A stretch of DNA of 64,000 nucleotides from Paenibacillus dauci (GTDB lineage: Bacteria > Bacillota > Bacilli > Paenibacillales > Paenibacillaceae): positions 806,001 through 870,000 of the forward strand of contig NZ_LAQQ01000001.1 of the NCBI RefSeq assembly GCF_000971985.1. The letters are read 5' to 3'. Each line of letters starts with the position of its first letter. Position 1 is the stretch's first letter. Shown piece after piece: positions 18,577-28,005 of this stretch. Position numbers and translations under genes: made by a program. Below the pieces are notes generated by a model. The model searched no databases, was not told where the DNA came from, and saw nothing but the letters and a program-made list of their open reading frames with translations.

Positions 18577-19620
18577 TCAGGAATGCCACTGCTGCCAGAT
18601 TTCCAGCTTCATGGACTCCATCTCGTTTTTGGGATCTCTTCCCATCAAAGCTTCTACAGCTTCGCGCGGGTCGCTATTTTTAAACAAAACACGATATAGC
18701 TGCTCGGCAATCGGCATCTGCACATCATATTTACGAGACATGTCATGCGCCGCCTGTGTCGTACGTATGCCTTCCACAACCATATTCATGGAATTCATCA
18801 CTTCATCCAGCGATTTCCCCTGACCTAGCATATAGCCTGCTCTCCAGTTACGGCTATGACGACTGGTACCGGTAACCATAAGATCTCCGATTCCTGCAAG
18901 TCCGGCAAAGGTCAGTGGATTGGCTCCCATTTCACTTCCGACCCGGACCATCTCGGCAATCCCCCGTGTAAGCAGCGCCGCTTTGGCATTATCACCATAC
19001 CCCAGTCCATCGGACATTCCTGCGCCAAGCGCAATAATGTTCTTGAGTGCACCAGCCAGTTCTACACCAATCATATCCAGATTCGTATAGACTCTAAAAT
19101 ATTCCTCGTTCATAAACAGCGTCTGTGCCGCAGCCGCAGCTCTCTCATTACGGGAAGCCACTACCACGGTTGTTGGCATACGCTTTACAACCTCTTCGGC
19201 ATGGCTTGGACCCGAGAGCACGACAATATTTGATTCTTTGGCACCCAGTTCCTCACTGATTACGGTAGACATCCGTTTGAGTGATTCGGTTTCGAACCCT
19301 TTGGTTGCATGAACACAGAGCATATCTTCATGATAATATGGTTTGAGCTGACGGCAGACTTCACGCATCGCCTTGGAAGGAGCTACGATAATGACTGCCT
19401 GGGTATCCTGCATAGCTTCCGCAAGACTGGATGTTGCCGTTATATTCGCTGGCAGCATAGCTTCCGGCAGATATTTGCGATTGGTATGGTGTTCATTGAT
19501 CTCACTGGCCTGCTCATCACTGCGTGTCCACAAGGATACGCGGAATCCATTGTCCGCCAGAACACAGGCGAGTGCTGTTCCCCAGCTTCCTGCTACCAGA
19601 ACCGTTACCTTATCAGACAA
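18577..19620 (-). CDS. gpsA: Glycerol-3-phosphate dehydrogenase [NAD(P)+]
   Basis: Reduces dihydroxyacetone phosphate to sn-glycerol 3-phosphate for phospholipids. The N-terminal Rossmann loop is VLVAGSWGTALACVLADNG. VELAGALKNIIALGAGM carries the catalytic lysine, and ALLTRGIAEMVRVG and GLAGIGDLMVT follow. At 347 residues it is full length. The start overlaps the plsY end by 8 bases; PlsY uses its product, so the pair is a functional unit. Confidence 0.97.
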   Translation of the reverse strand: MSDKVTVLVAGSWGTALACVLADNGFRVSLWTRSDEQASEINEHHTNRKYLPEAMLPANITATSSLAEAMQDTQAVIIVAPSKAMREVCRQLKPYYHEDMLCVHATKGFETESLKRMSTVISEELGAKESNIVVLSGPSHAEEVVKRMPTTVVVASRNERAAAAAQTLFMNEEYFRVYTNLDMIGVELAGALKNIIALGAGMSDGLGYGDNAKAALLTRGIAEMVRVGSEMGANPLTFAGLAGIGDLMVTGTSRHSRNWRAGYMLGQGKSLDEVMNSMNMVVEGIRTTQAAHDMSRKYDVQMPIAEQLYRVLFKNSDPREAVEALMGRDPKNEMESMKLEIWQQWHS

Positions 19621-20236
19621 CTTCGCTTCCTCCCTTGCCCGCTTTTGCTCCGATTTTGTTTTCTGTACCTTTAAAAATACGAGAAAGATTCGCCCGATGA
19701 CGCCAAACAGCCAGCGCCCAGATAATCACACTTACCGTTACAATAGGGGCAGAATACCCCAGGAACAGCAGAATCACCGGAGTCAGTGTAACAAAAATCA
19801 GAGAGCCCAGCGATACATAGCGTGTAAGCACGATTGCCAGAATCGCAAACACACCAGCAGAGAGTGAAGGCAGCAGACAAAGTGTAGCCAATACACCGAT
19901 CGTAGTAGCAATTCCTTTGCCTCCGCGGAAACGGAAATAGATTGGCCAGTTATGACCCAGAATTGCTGCTATTCCGCATAATGCCGGAACCCAATACGTC
20001 GGAGAAGAAGACAGCCATACGCCTAGCCAGACTGCTCCTACACCTTTGAGTGCATCCAGCAGTAGCACGGTAATGGCCGGACCTTTCCCGAGTACACGAA
20101 GTGTGTTCGTTGCTCCGGCATTACCGCTGCCATGATCACGAATATCGATTCCTTTCATGCCTTTGGCAATCAGCACACTAAAACTAATGGAACCGAGAAG
20201 ATAACTCACTATGATGGCTAAAACCGATACAATCAC
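19613..20236 (-). CDS. plsY: Acyl-phosphate:glycerol-3-phosphate acyltransferase
   Basis: Membrane enzyme that adds the first acyl chain to glycerol 3-phosphate. The 207 residues contain about five membrane segments. The three family motifs are seen: GSISFSVLIAK with GSGNAGATNTLRVLG, FRFRGGKGIATTIG, and the later TRYVSLGSL region. The C-terminal tail is basic and soluble. It sits between der and gpsA, 12 bases after der. Confidence 0.96.
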   Translation of the reverse strand: MIVSVLAIIVSYLLGSISFSVLIAKGMKGIDIRDHGSGNAGATNTLRVLGKGPAITVLLLDALKGVGAVWLGVWLSSSPTYWVPALCGIAAILGHNWPIYFRFRGGKGIATTIGVLATLCLLPSLSAGVFAILAIVLTRYVSLGSLIFVTLTPVILLFLGYSAPIVTVSVIIWALAVWRHRANLSRIFKGTENKIGAKAGKGGSEVV

Positions 20237-20248
20237 AAGCTTCTCTCC

Positions 20249-21571
20249 TTAATCGTCCGATGATTTGCGACGTGTAAAGATACGGATCGGCGTTCCTACG
20301 AAATCAAAAGCGGCACGGATTTTATTTTCCAAATAACGTTCATAGGAAAAGTGCATCATTTCCGGCTCATTTACAAATACGATAATCGTAGGTGGTTTCA
20401 CCGCTACCTGGGTAACATAGTTAATCCGTAGACGCTTACCTTTATCTGTCGGTGGCGGATTGATTGCAATCGCATCCGAAATAACATCATTCAGCAAATG
20501 CGTAGGGATACGCAGGGAATGCTGCTCGGCTACCTGCTGCACCACAGGCAGAAGTTTGTGAATACGCTGTTTGGTCAGTGCCGACAGGAATACAACCGGC
20601 GCATATTGCATAAACAGGAAGTGATCACGGATGTTATTCTCAAAGTGCTGCATGGTTTTGTCATCTTTTTCGACAACATCCCATTTGTTGACTACAATAA
20701 TACCTGCTTTACCCGCTTCATGGGCATAGCCGGCTACGTGTTTATCCTGGTCAATAATGCCTTCTTCACCGTTAATAACAAGCAATACCACGTCCGCACG
20801 TTCAATTGCTTTCATGGCACGCATAACGCTGTATTTCTCGGTATTTTCATAGACTTTACCACGTTTACGCATACCTGCAGTGTCAATCAATACGTAACGC
20901 TGTCCATCACGTTCAAACGGAGTATCGATAGCATCACGTGTTGTACCCGCTACATCGCTGACAATAACACGCTCTTCGCCAAGAATCGCATTAACCAGTG
21001 AGGATTTACCTACATTTGGACGGCCGATCAGAGCTACGCGAATAACATCTTCGCCATACTGATCGTCTTCCAGATCCGGCAGATTCTCGACGATCGCATC
21101 CATCAGATCTCCCATACCGCTACCATGGCTACCAGAGATACCAATCGGATCTCCAAAGCCAACATTGTAAAATTCATAAATATCGTCCATACGATTCATG
21201 TTATCCACTTTGTTGACAGCTACGATAACCGGCTTGCGGGAGCGGTACAGAATCTGTGCCACTTCTTCATCAGACTGGGTCAGGCCACTTTTAACGTCAC
21301 ACATAAATACGATCACATCGGCTTCAGCGATAGCGAGCTCTGCCTGCATCCGGATCGATTTGAGCATCATATCTTCGCCATCCAGTTCAATACCACCGGT
21401 ATCAATAACACTGAAAGGCTTGCCATTCCACTCTGAAGTTCCATATATCCGGTCACGGGTTACACCCGGTCGGTCTTCTACAATTGCCAACCGGTCACCG
21501 ATCATCCGGTTAAATACCGTTGACTTGCCCACATTTGGGCGTCCAACGATTGCTACTACGGGTCTTGCCAT
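20249..21571 (-). CDS. der: Ribosome biogenesis GTPase Der (EngA)
   Basis: Essential GTPase for 50S maturation. The 440 residues hold two G domains in tandem, each with GRPNVGKS (about residues 10 and 183), DTGG or DTAG, and NKVD or NKWD motifs, followed by a KH-like C-terminal domain from about 355. Der-plsY-gpsA order is conserved in Bacillus. The ATG has a GGAGGC site. Confidence 0.97.
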   Translation of the reverse strand: MARPVVAIVGRPNVGKSTVFNRMIGDRLAIVEDRPGVTRDRIYGTSEWNGKPFSVIDTGGIELDGEDMMLKSIRMQAELAIAEADVIVFMCDVKSGLTQSDEEVAQILYRSRKPVIVAVNKVDNMNRMDDIYEFYNVGFGDPIGISGSHGSGMGDLMDAIVENLPDLEDDQYGEDVIRVALIGRPNVGKSSLVNAILGEERVIVSDVAGTTRDAIDTPFERDGQRYVLIDTAGMRKRGKVYENTEKYSVMRAMKAIERADVVLLVINGEEGIIDQDKHVAGYAHEAGKAGIIVVNKWDVVEKDDKTMQHFENNIRDHFLFMQYAPVVFLSALTKQRIHKLLPVVQQVAEQHSLRIPTHLLNDVISDAIAINPPPTDKGKRLRINYVTQVAVKPPTIIVFVNEPEMMHFSYERYLENKIRAAFDFVGTPIRIFTRRKSSDD

Positions 21572-21668
21572 AGGTTTTTGCCTCCTGTTCTATCTTTCCG
21601 TTAATCATCATAGCAAAAAACGATTGCCTTGGCTAACATTATGACGAATTTAACGTTAATAAAAAGAA

Positions 21669-21703
21669 ATAATCGGCGAACCCATTACGGATTCGCCGAT
21701 TAT
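21669..21703 (-). terminator. Terminator downstream of the S1 gene
   Basis: ATAATCGGCGAA pairs with TTCGCCGATTAT around an 11-base loop and runs into TTTCTTTTT on the minus strand. It lies about 300 bases past the S1 stop, so the transcript has a long 3' end. Confidence 0.75.
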
Positions 21704-21939
21704 CTGGTGCGCTTAGCCGATAAATCCTCCGCAATCATCTGGTGGACTGTACGGGTTAAGCCCTGGAATGTATATGCTGGTAAAGTGAATATTGCAGTGT
21801 GATTTCTTGCTTGCAAGCAATACCGTCTGTTCTAACTTTTAGCTATGAATTCTCTTACTTAGCAGAAGGAAACTTTCATTTTCTACTGCTTTAAGAGAGG
21901 AGTGGATTGAAGTTATTGTAGTTGGTATTAGTCATGCGT

Positions 21940-21968
21940 CTAAACGGCATTGAAACGTTGCCGTTTAG
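21940..21968 (-). terminator. Hairpin close to the S1 stop
   Basis: CTAAACGGCA and TGCCGTTTAG form a perfect 10-bp stem with a 9-base loop, about 40 bases past the S1 stop. There is no U-run, so a terminator role is uncertain; it may protect the 3' end of the mRNA. Confidence 0.4.
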
Positions 21969-22009
21969 GGAGCAAGGAAATCACTTGCTCTTAAATCACT
22001 TGCTTCTAA

Positions 22010-23248
22010 TCACTTAAATTTGCTTAATTTATCGCCGAAGAGGTCGCCCAGTGTTACGTTCATACCTTGATTGCTCAGGGAAACGTTAGGGTTGTTCAGC
22101 TCTTCCTGTTTTGGAGCACGGCTACCTTTGTTGCTGTTTTCTCTAGGCGCTTTTGGCTCATCTGCAGGAGCTTCTTCGGTTTCTTTGATGCTCAGGCTAA
22201 CGCGTTTTTCGCTAGGATTTACATCCAGTACTTTTACGGAAACGGTTTGGCCTTCTTCCAGTACTTCTTGCGGAGTACCGATGTGTTTGTGGGAGATTTG
22301 GGAAATGTGTACCAGACCTTCCACACCTGGAGCGATTTCAACGAATGCGCCGAAGTTTACCAGACGTTTTACTTCGCCGGATACTACATCGCCAGTATGG
22401 AACTTGTCTGCTGCAGTCTCCCAAGGACCTGGTTGAGCCGCTTTGATACTGAGGCTGATTTTGCCTTTTTCAGGATCAACGCGCAGTACTTTTACTTTTA
22501 CTTCGTCGCCTTCGGACAGTACGTCAGCTGGCTTGTCTACATGTGTCCAAGCGATCTCGGATACGTGTACCAGACCATCTACGCCGCCTACATCAACGAA
22601 TGCACCGAATTGAGTCAGACGCTGTACAGTACCTGTCAGCTCCTGGCCTTCTTGCAGGCTTTCCATGATTTTATGCTTGTTGGACTCATATTCTGCTTCC
22701 AGCACATCTTTTTGGGACAGGATTACTTTGTTGTTTTCGCGGTCCAGTTCTTTTACTTTAACGCGAAGTGTACGACCTTTGTAATCGCTGAAATCTTCTA
22801 CGAAATGACGCTCTACCATAGATGCAGGGATAAATCCGCGTGCGCCCACGTCAGCTACCAGTCCGCCTTTTACAACATCGGATACAGCAACTTCGAATAC
22901 TTCACCGGACTCAAAACGCTGTTCCAGTGTTTCCCATGCGTTTTCACTGTCGATCGCACGCTTGGACAGAACGAGAGTTTCTTTCTCGTCATTGATGCTT
23001 ACAACTTTGCATTCCACTTCCTGGCCCACTTCTACAGCTTCAGAAGCGCTGTCTACGTGTACTGAAGAAAGTTCACGGACTGGAATAACGCCGTCATATT
23101 TATATCCAATACTTACATAAGCTTGATTATCATCAATTTTGACGATTGTTCCTGTGACTGTGTCACCTTTGTTCAGGGAGACGAACTGATCAAGCGCCTC
23201 CTGGTTTGTAACTTCGGTAGTTTCTTGGTTATTATTTTCTTCCGACAT
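22010..23248 (-). CDS. rpsA: Ribosomal protein S1 homologue (four S1 domains)
   Basis: RNA-binding protein with four tandem S1 (OB-fold) domains: about residues 29-97, 115-180, 198-267 and 284-353. The third and fourth (GTVQRLTQFGAFVDVGGVDG and GEVKRLVNFGAFVEIAPG) are closest to consensus. Proteobacterial S1 has six; the 412-residue form is the Firmicutes type (YpfD in B. subtilis), whose role in translation is less central. The C-terminus (about 370-412) is low-complexity with PRENSNKGSRAPKQE. It follows cmk and plsC as in Bacillus. Confidence 0.93.
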   Translation of the reverse strand: MSEENNNQETTEVTNQEALDQFVSLNKGDTVTGTIVKIDDNQAYVSIGYKYDGVIPVRELSSVHVDSASEAVEVGQEVECKVVSINDEKETLVLSKRAIDSENAWETLEQRFESGEVFEVAVSDVVKGGLVADVGARGFIPASMVERHFVEDFSDYKGRTLRVKVKELDRENNKVILSQKDVLEAEYESNKHKIMESLQEGQELTGTVQRLTQFGAFVDVGGVDGLVHVSEIAWTHVDKPADVLSEGDEVKVKVLRVDPEKGKISLSIKAAQPGPWETAADKFHTGDVVSGEVKRLVNFGAFVEIAPGVEGLVHISQISHKHIGTPQEVLEEGQTVSVKVLDVNPSEKRVSLSIKETEEAPADEPKAPRENSNKGSRAPKQEELNNPNVSLSNQGMNVTLGDLFGDKLSKFK

Positions 23249-23315
23249 GTCAATACCCTCCTCGATTCAAATCCCATTTATTTAAACTCGCATTAAAGCT
23301 GAGTTCAAAACACAT

Positions 23316-23894
23316 TTATTGATTTTCACGGATAATTTTATGGATAGCTTCCATAATTTTCTCCGTTGCTTCCTCGGCCGTACCAATTGCATCCTTGCCT
23401 TTGTAAGCAGAAAGATCAACCGGTGGACCATACACAACCTTGGTTGTACGAAAAAGCTTGTAATTCCCGATAATTGCAGCCGGAATTACTGCAGCATCAC
23501 TCCGTAATGCAAAAGTTGCAGCACCACGCTTGGCGACTGCCGCCTGAGAATTACGCGTACCTTCAGGGAAAATACCCATTATACCGCCTTCACGCAAAAT
23601 GGTGAGTGCAGTACGGATCGATTCTTTGCTGATGCCTCCCCGTTTAACCGGAAAAGCACCCAATCTTGCAATAATCGGTCCCAGTACAGGAGCATGAAAC
23701 AGCTCTTCCTTGGCCATAAAACGAACCTGGCGCTTAATCAGGATACCTACCATTGGTGGATCAAGATTACTGATGTGGTTGGAACAGAGCAGTACGCCGC
23801 CTTCTTGCGGGATATGCTCCAATCCTTCCGCTTTGATACGGAACAGAATTCGGTAGAAAAAGCGTATAAGAGCGCGAATGAATCGATAGAACAT
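23316..23894 (-). CDS. plsC: 1-acyl-sn-glycerol-3-phosphate acyltransferase
   Basis: Adds the second acyl chain to make phosphatidic acid at the membrane. NHISNLDPPMVG contains the HX4D catalytic motif, and FPEGTRN is the substrate motif. An N-terminal hydrophobic stretch anchors the 192-residue protein. The ATG at 23894 has a GGGAGAG site about 8 bases upstream and starts 3 bases after the cmk stop. With gpsA and plsY it gives the window the whole early phosphatidate route. Confidence 0.95.
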   Translation of the reverse strand: MFYRFIRALIRFFYRILFRIKAEGLEHIPQEGGVLLCSNHISNLDPPMVGILIKRQVRFMAKEELFHAPVLGPIIARLGAFPVKRGGISKESIRTALTILREGGIMGIFPEGTRNSQAAVAKRGAATFALRSDAAVIPAAIIGNYKLFRTTKVVYGPPVDLSAYKGKDAIGTAEEATEKIMEAIHKIIRENQ

Positions 23895-23897
23895 CAA

Positions 23898-24599
23898 TCA
23901 GACTCTCCCTGCCATTGTAGTATGGGCCAGCATCAGAATATGATCGGATACTTGTTCGATGGACATCGATGTTGTATCGAGTACCATAGCATCCTCTGCA
24001 CATACCAGCGGGGAAAACTCACGCTGTTCATCCAGCTGATCCCGTTCTGCAATTTCGCGTTCAAGCTGCTCGAGGGTAATTCCCTCAGAAGCATCCATCT
24101 CTGCATATCTGCGTCTGGCGCGCTCCTGCACAGTTGCAGTCATAAAGATCTTCAACTCTGCATCAGGAAGCACATGAGTACCGATATCGCGTCCATCCAT
24201 CACAACGCCTTTACGCAAAGCCATTTGCCGCTGTAAAGACGATAGCTTTACTCTCAGCCCCTCGATTTGCGCATATCGTGACACAATCCGGTTCACGGTC
24301 AGACTACGAATATCTGCAGTTACATCCGCTCCATTAGCCAGGACCTTCTGCCCCTGTTCATCAGGTATTAATTCAATCACCAGATTCTGTGCTTCTTGAA
24401 GCACTTTTTCGGCATTTTCAGGTTCAATATTTAATTGAAGCATATGCCATGTGACGGCGCGGTACATTGCTCCCGAATCGACATATACATAGCCGAGTCG
24501 CTTAGCGACCATACGGGCAATTGTACTTTTCCCTGCGCCGGCAGGTCCATCAATCGCAATGTTGATTTTCCCGTTATGTTCTAACTTTTGGCGTTCCAA
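23898..24599 (-). CDS. cmk: Cytidylate kinase
   Basis: Phosphorylates CMP and dCMP. AIDGPAGAGKSTIARMVAKR is the P-loop, with DSGAMYRAVTWHML, DGRDIGTHVLPDAELK and TATVQERARRRYAE later. Only TTG starts are in frame. I prefer the one at 24599 (233 residues), because GAGGGGGAG lies 7 bases before it; a TTG at 24617 is the alternative. It begins the cmk-plsC pair. Confidence 0.93.
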   Translation of the reverse strand: MERQKLEHNGKINIAIDGPAGAGKSTIARMVAKRLGYVYVDSGAMYRAVTWHMLQLNIEPENAEKVLQEAQNLVIELIPDEQGQKVLANGADVTADIRSLTVNRIVSRYAQIEGLRVKLSSLQRQMALRKGVVMDGRDIGTHVLPDAELKIFMTATVQERARRRYAEMDASEGITLEQLEREIAERDQLDEQREFSPLVCAEDAMVLDTTSMSIEQVSDHILMLAHTTMAGRV

Positions 24600-24637
24600 C
24601 CGGGAACTCCCCCTCAATCATCATACTCCAACTCAAT

Positions 24638-24658
24638 AAAAAAGCAGGCATTGCCTGC
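24638..24658 (-). promoter_or_regulatory. 5'-terminal hairpin of the cmk mRNA
   Basis: GCAGGC-AAT-GCCTGC followed by TTTTTT on the minus strand, only about 10 bases after the predicted transcription start and about 40 before cmk. It looks like an intrinsic terminator but sits at the extreme 5' end, where it could equally stabilise the mRNA. Confidence 0.55.
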
Positions 24659-24667
24659 GTCAAGCAA

Positions 24668-24696
24668 ATTATAACACAGTCCCCTAGAACATGCAA
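24668..24696 (-). promoter_or_regulatory. Promoter for cmk-plsC
   Basis: Minus strand: TTGCAT at 24696-24691, a 17-base spacer, and consensus TATAAT at 24673-24668. Confidence 0.7.
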
Positions 24697-24699
24697 AAT

Positions 24700-25016
24700 C
24701 GCACAGTCACTTATAAACTTTACAAATCGAACGATTGTTTAAATCAATAACGAATTAATTTTTGCAGGATTGAATCTGTATAATTCTTTATATTCTGTCC
24801 AGTATTCCTTGTTTCTGACCTCCTCAGGCTGTTCCGTGATTATCCGGCTTTTATTGGAATATGTGGAAACAAACCATTTTTGATATGAATATACATCTAA
24901 TATTTCAACCGATTGCTCGATTCGATATTATATCCAGGTCGTTTTTATAAGTTATTGCTAAGTTATTGCGCTTGTACTTGTGAAGGCTTAACACACCAAG
25001 CACTATTTTCATCCAC
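24700..25016. other. AT-rich intergenic region between cmk and prsW
   Basis: About 320 bases upstream of the cmk promoter. AT-rich, no supported open frame, no hairpin or repeat noticed. Confidence 0.5.
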
Positions 25017-25062
25017 AAAAAAAAACAAAGCCTGCATACCGGCTTTATTCTCCGGTTGCAGA
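25017..25062 (-). terminator. Terminator after prsW
   Basis: Minus strand CTGCA-A-CCGG pairs with CCGG-TA-TGCAG and is followed by GGCTTTGTTTTTTTTG. Confidence 0.85.
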
Positions 25063-25082
25063 CTTATCATTTTATCCCGATA

Positions 25083-25781
25083 TTACGTATTCATTTCTTC
25101 TTCCCTTTTGACAAAGCGGAAAGGAGAGCGATTATTAGCACGTGCAATCTTGATCATACCGCCATACCACAGAAACAACATTAAAGGTACTATGTACCAT
25201 AGCCAGTTCTGGGTAACCGTCTGCAAGATAAAGTCATATACACCATGCCAGAACAACGGCAAAATCAGTGCACATACCAGGAACCAGCGACGTTTACGCG
25301 AAGTAGAAGTAAATTTGGCTTTACCCACGTAATACCCCATAATGACTCCAAACAATGCATGTCCCGATACTGGCAGCAAACCACGTGCCAGCAGCGACAT
25401 TACCGACATTGAATTATAAAGTGCATACAGCACATTCTCCAATGTAGCAAATCCAAGTGAAAGAGCTACCGCATAGACGATTCCATCGTAAGGTTCATCA
25501 AATTCAGTATGGTTGTACAGAATATGATAAATAATAAACCATTTGGCTCCTTCTTCCACACCGGCAGAGATCAGAAATGAGAAAACATACGGACTTTCTC
25601 CCAAGCCGAGCACCATAGCTCGCTGAATAATCATAATCGGAAATACAATGGCTATGCCCAGCAAGAAAAATTTGATCACCAGATGAAGCGGCTCGGTGTC
25701 ATATTTATCCTTGAGATAGACATAGACAAGCAGTGCAATACCCGGAGCTATTGCGGCCATCAGAATTGAAAATAAAGACAC
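25083..25781 (-). CDS. prsW: PrsW-family intramembrane protease
   Basis: Polytopic membrane protein with about seven hydrophobic segments in 232 residues. GVEEGAKWFIIYH carries the paired glutamates of this family, and GHALFGVIMGYY and FWHGVYDFIL supply the conserved histidines. In B. subtilis PrsW makes the first cut of the anti-sigma factor RsiW; the substrate here is inferred. Its place near cmk agrees with the Bacillus order. It is monocistronic with its own terminator. Confidence 0.9.
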   Translation of the reverse strand: MSLFSILMAAIAPGIALLVYVYLKDKYDTEPLHLVIKFFLLGIAIVFPIMIIQRAMVLGLGESPYVFSFLISAGVEEGAKWFIIYHILYNHTEFDEPYDGIVYAVALSLGFATLENVLYALYNSMSVMSLLARGLLPVSGHALFGVIMGYYVGKAKFTSTSRKRRWFLVCALILPLFWHGVYDFILQTVTQNWLWYIVPLMLFLWYGGMIKIARANNRSPFRFVKREEEMNT

Positions 25782-25917
25782 CCAGATTCCCCCTCATTGA
25801 TTGATAGCCTGACTACCGGTTGATGTGCCATTATTTGCAACATACGAAATAGGAACTCCTTCCGGCCGGTCGAACTATTCATCAAGTGAAGGAAATACCT
25901 GGATGCCTTGGTTTCAT

Positions 25918-26529
25918 TCAATCATTGCGTTTGAAATGTTCGCAAATGACCTGAACTGCATTTTCCGGCATAACCACTTTGCCGTACTCTTCCAGCATAG
26001 CTTCGGTAACCGAAGTAGCATCTCCAAATTCAGCCAGTACAGCGATCAAAGCTGCATGCTTGGACATATCTACTTCAGCAGGATCAAGGGTGAAGACCCA
26101 CTGATCTTTGTAATGATACAGTCTTCCAGCTTCCGTTACATTCTGAGACAGAGTATGCGCTGCTTCGATCAATGTCTCGAAGTCCTTAAAGGAATAAGCG
26201 ATAAAGTCAGTCTCTTCGAGCGTAACTTCCATCTCGTATATCTCATCAGCCAGATCATCTTCGTTCATGGTACCCAGATGCTGATCGTATTTACCGCGAG
26301 TTACTATCACTACCATACCTTGTGCAGGAAGCGCGAATACTTCAACTGCCAGAGGACCGGTAGCATCAAACCCAAGCTCCGTATAAGCCTGGTCCATCAT
26401 TTCGGTGAACAGGTCATGGACTTTTGGAATCTCCTGCCACATATCTTCTTTTTGAATCCCGCGCTCAGTGAGATCGTCAAAAGTAAGGAAAATCCGTATT
26501 TTATCTGAGCTCAATCTTTCTATTTTCAT
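25918..26529 (-). CDS. MecA-family adaptor protein
   Basis: Homologue of MecA/YpbH, adaptors that bring substrates to the ClpC unfoldase. MKIERLSSDKIRIFLTFDDL, ERGIQKEDMW and the LFTEMMDQAY region match the N-terminal substrate-binding domain. An acidic linker and a C-terminal ClpC-binding domain (about 110-203) follow. The ATG at 26529 with GGGGG upstream gives 203 residues; the longer frame from 26586 has no ribosome site. The position near prsW resembles B. subtilis ypbH more than mecA, so I leave the symbol open. Confidence 0.85.
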   Translation of the reverse strand: MKIERLSSDKIRIFLTFDDLTERGIQKEDMWQEIPKVHDLFTEMMDQAYTELGFDATGPLAVEVFALPAQGMVVIVTRGKYDQHLGTMNEDDLADEIYEMEVTLEETDFIAYSFKDFETLIEAAHTLSQNVTEAGRLYHYKDQWVFTLDPAEVDMSKHAALIAVLAEFGDATSVTEAMLEEYGKVVMPENAVQVICEHFKRND

Positions 26530-26914
26530 GATAGGATCCCCCTTAAAAACATAGGTTGTGATCACGGCGCAATGCGTGTCATCCATTCCCTATTCATATG
26601 GTGATAAATATAGCGATGCTATATTGTCTATGTTACCATTTATTATCCTTAAATGCACGTAATAAAACGCTTTAGAAAGAATTATGATTGTAAGCGTTTT
26701 ATTGTTATCCTATTGATTCATCGCGTCTATTTTTGGGTTATAACGCATTTGTATGCCTAAAAAAAGCATAGAAGATTTATACAAGTGTTGCTTTTTTATG
26801 CTTTTTAGGGATTTAATTTACATAGGGCTGCTGTTTATCCTATTGTTGTGTAATTCTCTACATGGATATCATCAGCTGGACCAGAAACTACAGACAGAAA
26901 AGAGTGTGAAATGA
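26530..26914. other. Divergent intergenic region, mecA homologue / deacetylase
   Basis: About 385 bases between divergently transcribed genes. Besides the inverted repeat at 26756-26809 it is AT-rich. No promoter stands out on either strand. Confidence 0.45.
26756..26809. repeat. Inverted repeat in divergent region
   Basis: CCTAAAAAAAGCATA and TATGCTTTTTAGG pair with one bulge around a loop of about 25 bases. It resembles a terminator but has no convergent gene, so it may end antisense or leader transcripts or be an operator-like site. Confidence 0.4.
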
Positions 26915-27820
26915 ATGTTCAAGAAAACCGCGGGATGGCTGCTTTTATCCGTGCTGATCCTATCTGCATGCAGCAATCAGAGCACCGCTGGCAATACAGG
27001 TGCCACTCAGACGCCTGCTACACCAGCTGCAACCGAACAGAATACCGGAGCAACTGCCGCACCCCAGACCGGAAATGATACCACAGCATCATCGGGTACA
27101 ACTTCTGCTGGCTCAACCGATACCAAGTCTGGAGAGAACAGTAGTACAACCGCTGAAGATTCCAAAGCCGAGGCACCTGCAAGCTATACATATCATATGA
27201 ACAAAAATTATGATATCGTGCCAAACAAAGAATCCGACAAAACACCGAAAAAAGTCGTTTTGCTCACTTTTGACGATGGTCCAAAAGAAGCAAAAATGAT
27301 CAACAGCATGATTGATACGCTAGACAAGCACAATGCCCGTGCTATTTTCTATGTAAATGGCAGTCGTGTCAAAAGACACCCCGAGCTGCTCAAGCTGATT
27401 CATGATCGTGGTGGCGTAATCGGTAATCATACTTATGATCATATCGTTCTGAAAAACGAATCTCCTGCCAAAGTTAAACAGCAGATTGAAGATACCCAGA
27501 AAATCATTAAGGAAACGATTAATGTCACTCCACGCTTCCTGCGGCCACCAAATGGAGCAGGCAACGATGCCGTACATGAAGTCGCTGCCAAAAACAATCT
27601 GATGTATATGAACTGGTCAGTCGGCTCGCTGGACTGGGTTAACCAGGATGACCCACAGGCAGTCATCACGAATGTTATGGATCAACTGCATTCCGGCAGC
27701 ACGATTCTGATGCATGAACTGCCATGGACCGTCGAGGCACTGGATCAGTTGCTGACCAAGCTGGAAGCCAAAGGATATACATTTGTTGATCCGGATACGA
27801 TTGAACCAGAAATGCGTTAA
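26915..27820 (+). CDS. Lipoprotein polysaccharide deacetylase (NodB domain)
   Basis: Secreted CE4 deacetylase anchored as a lipoprotein: the signal peptide ends in the lipobox LSAC (residues 17-20). Residues 21-90 are a Thr/Gly/Ala-rich linker. The NodB domain follows with TFDDGP, the metal-binding NHTYDH, RPPNGAGN and LMHELPW. All catalytic elements are present, so it should remove acetyl groups from peptidoglycan or another surface N-acetyl glycan; the substrate cannot be told. It is a single-gene unit ending at a strong terminator. Confidence 0.92.
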   Translation: MFKKTAGWLLLSVLILSACSNQSTAGNTGATQTPATPAATEQNTGATAAPQTGNDTTASSGTTSAGSTDTKSGENSSTTAEDSKAEAPASYTYHMNKNYDIVPNKESDKTPKKVVLLTFDDGPKEAKMINSMIDTLDKHNARAIFYVNGSRVKRHPELLKLIHDRGGVIGNHTYDHIVLKNESPAKVKQQIEDTQKIIKETINVTPRFLRPPNGAGNDAVHEVAAKNNLMYMNWSVGSLDWVNQDDPQAVITNVMDQLHSGSTILMHELPWTVEALDQLLTKLEAKGYTFVDPDTIEPEMR

Positions 27821-27881
27821 TGTTTAATACCAAAACACGATCAAGGAATTCTGGATCATACAATATCACAAAACAGTAAAT

Positions 27882-27922
27882 AAAAACGCAGACAGCGGAA
27901 TCATCCGCTATCTGCGTTTTTT
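27882..27922. terminator. Bidirectional terminator
   Basis: AAAAACGCAGA-C-AGCGGA pairs with TCCGCT-A-TCTGCGTTTTTT around ATCA. It serves the deacetylase on the plus strand and the 28.0-29.0 kb genes on the minus strand. Confidence 0.9.
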
Positions 27923-28005
27923 GCTTTTGATATTCAGGCCAGCCAGCTATTGTATCTGTGTATAGGTTGGATAAGCAGGTTATGACTGTCTCATGCTGGC
28001 AATAA

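Larger units (their letters stand above)
21572..22009. other. Intergenic region between S1 gene and der
   Basis: About 440 bases without a supported gene. It holds the S1 terminator (21669-21703) and a second hairpin (21940-21968). A TATGAT -10-like box lies about 40 bases before der. The rest shows no clear signal. Confidence 0.5.

Noticed and set aside
21880..22000. Plus-strand reading IEVIVVGISH resembling the start of glutamyl-tRNA reductase (HemA)
   Set aside because: The match is about ten residues, there is no start codon with a ribosome site, and a stop follows within six codons. Probably chance; not enough to call a pseudogene.
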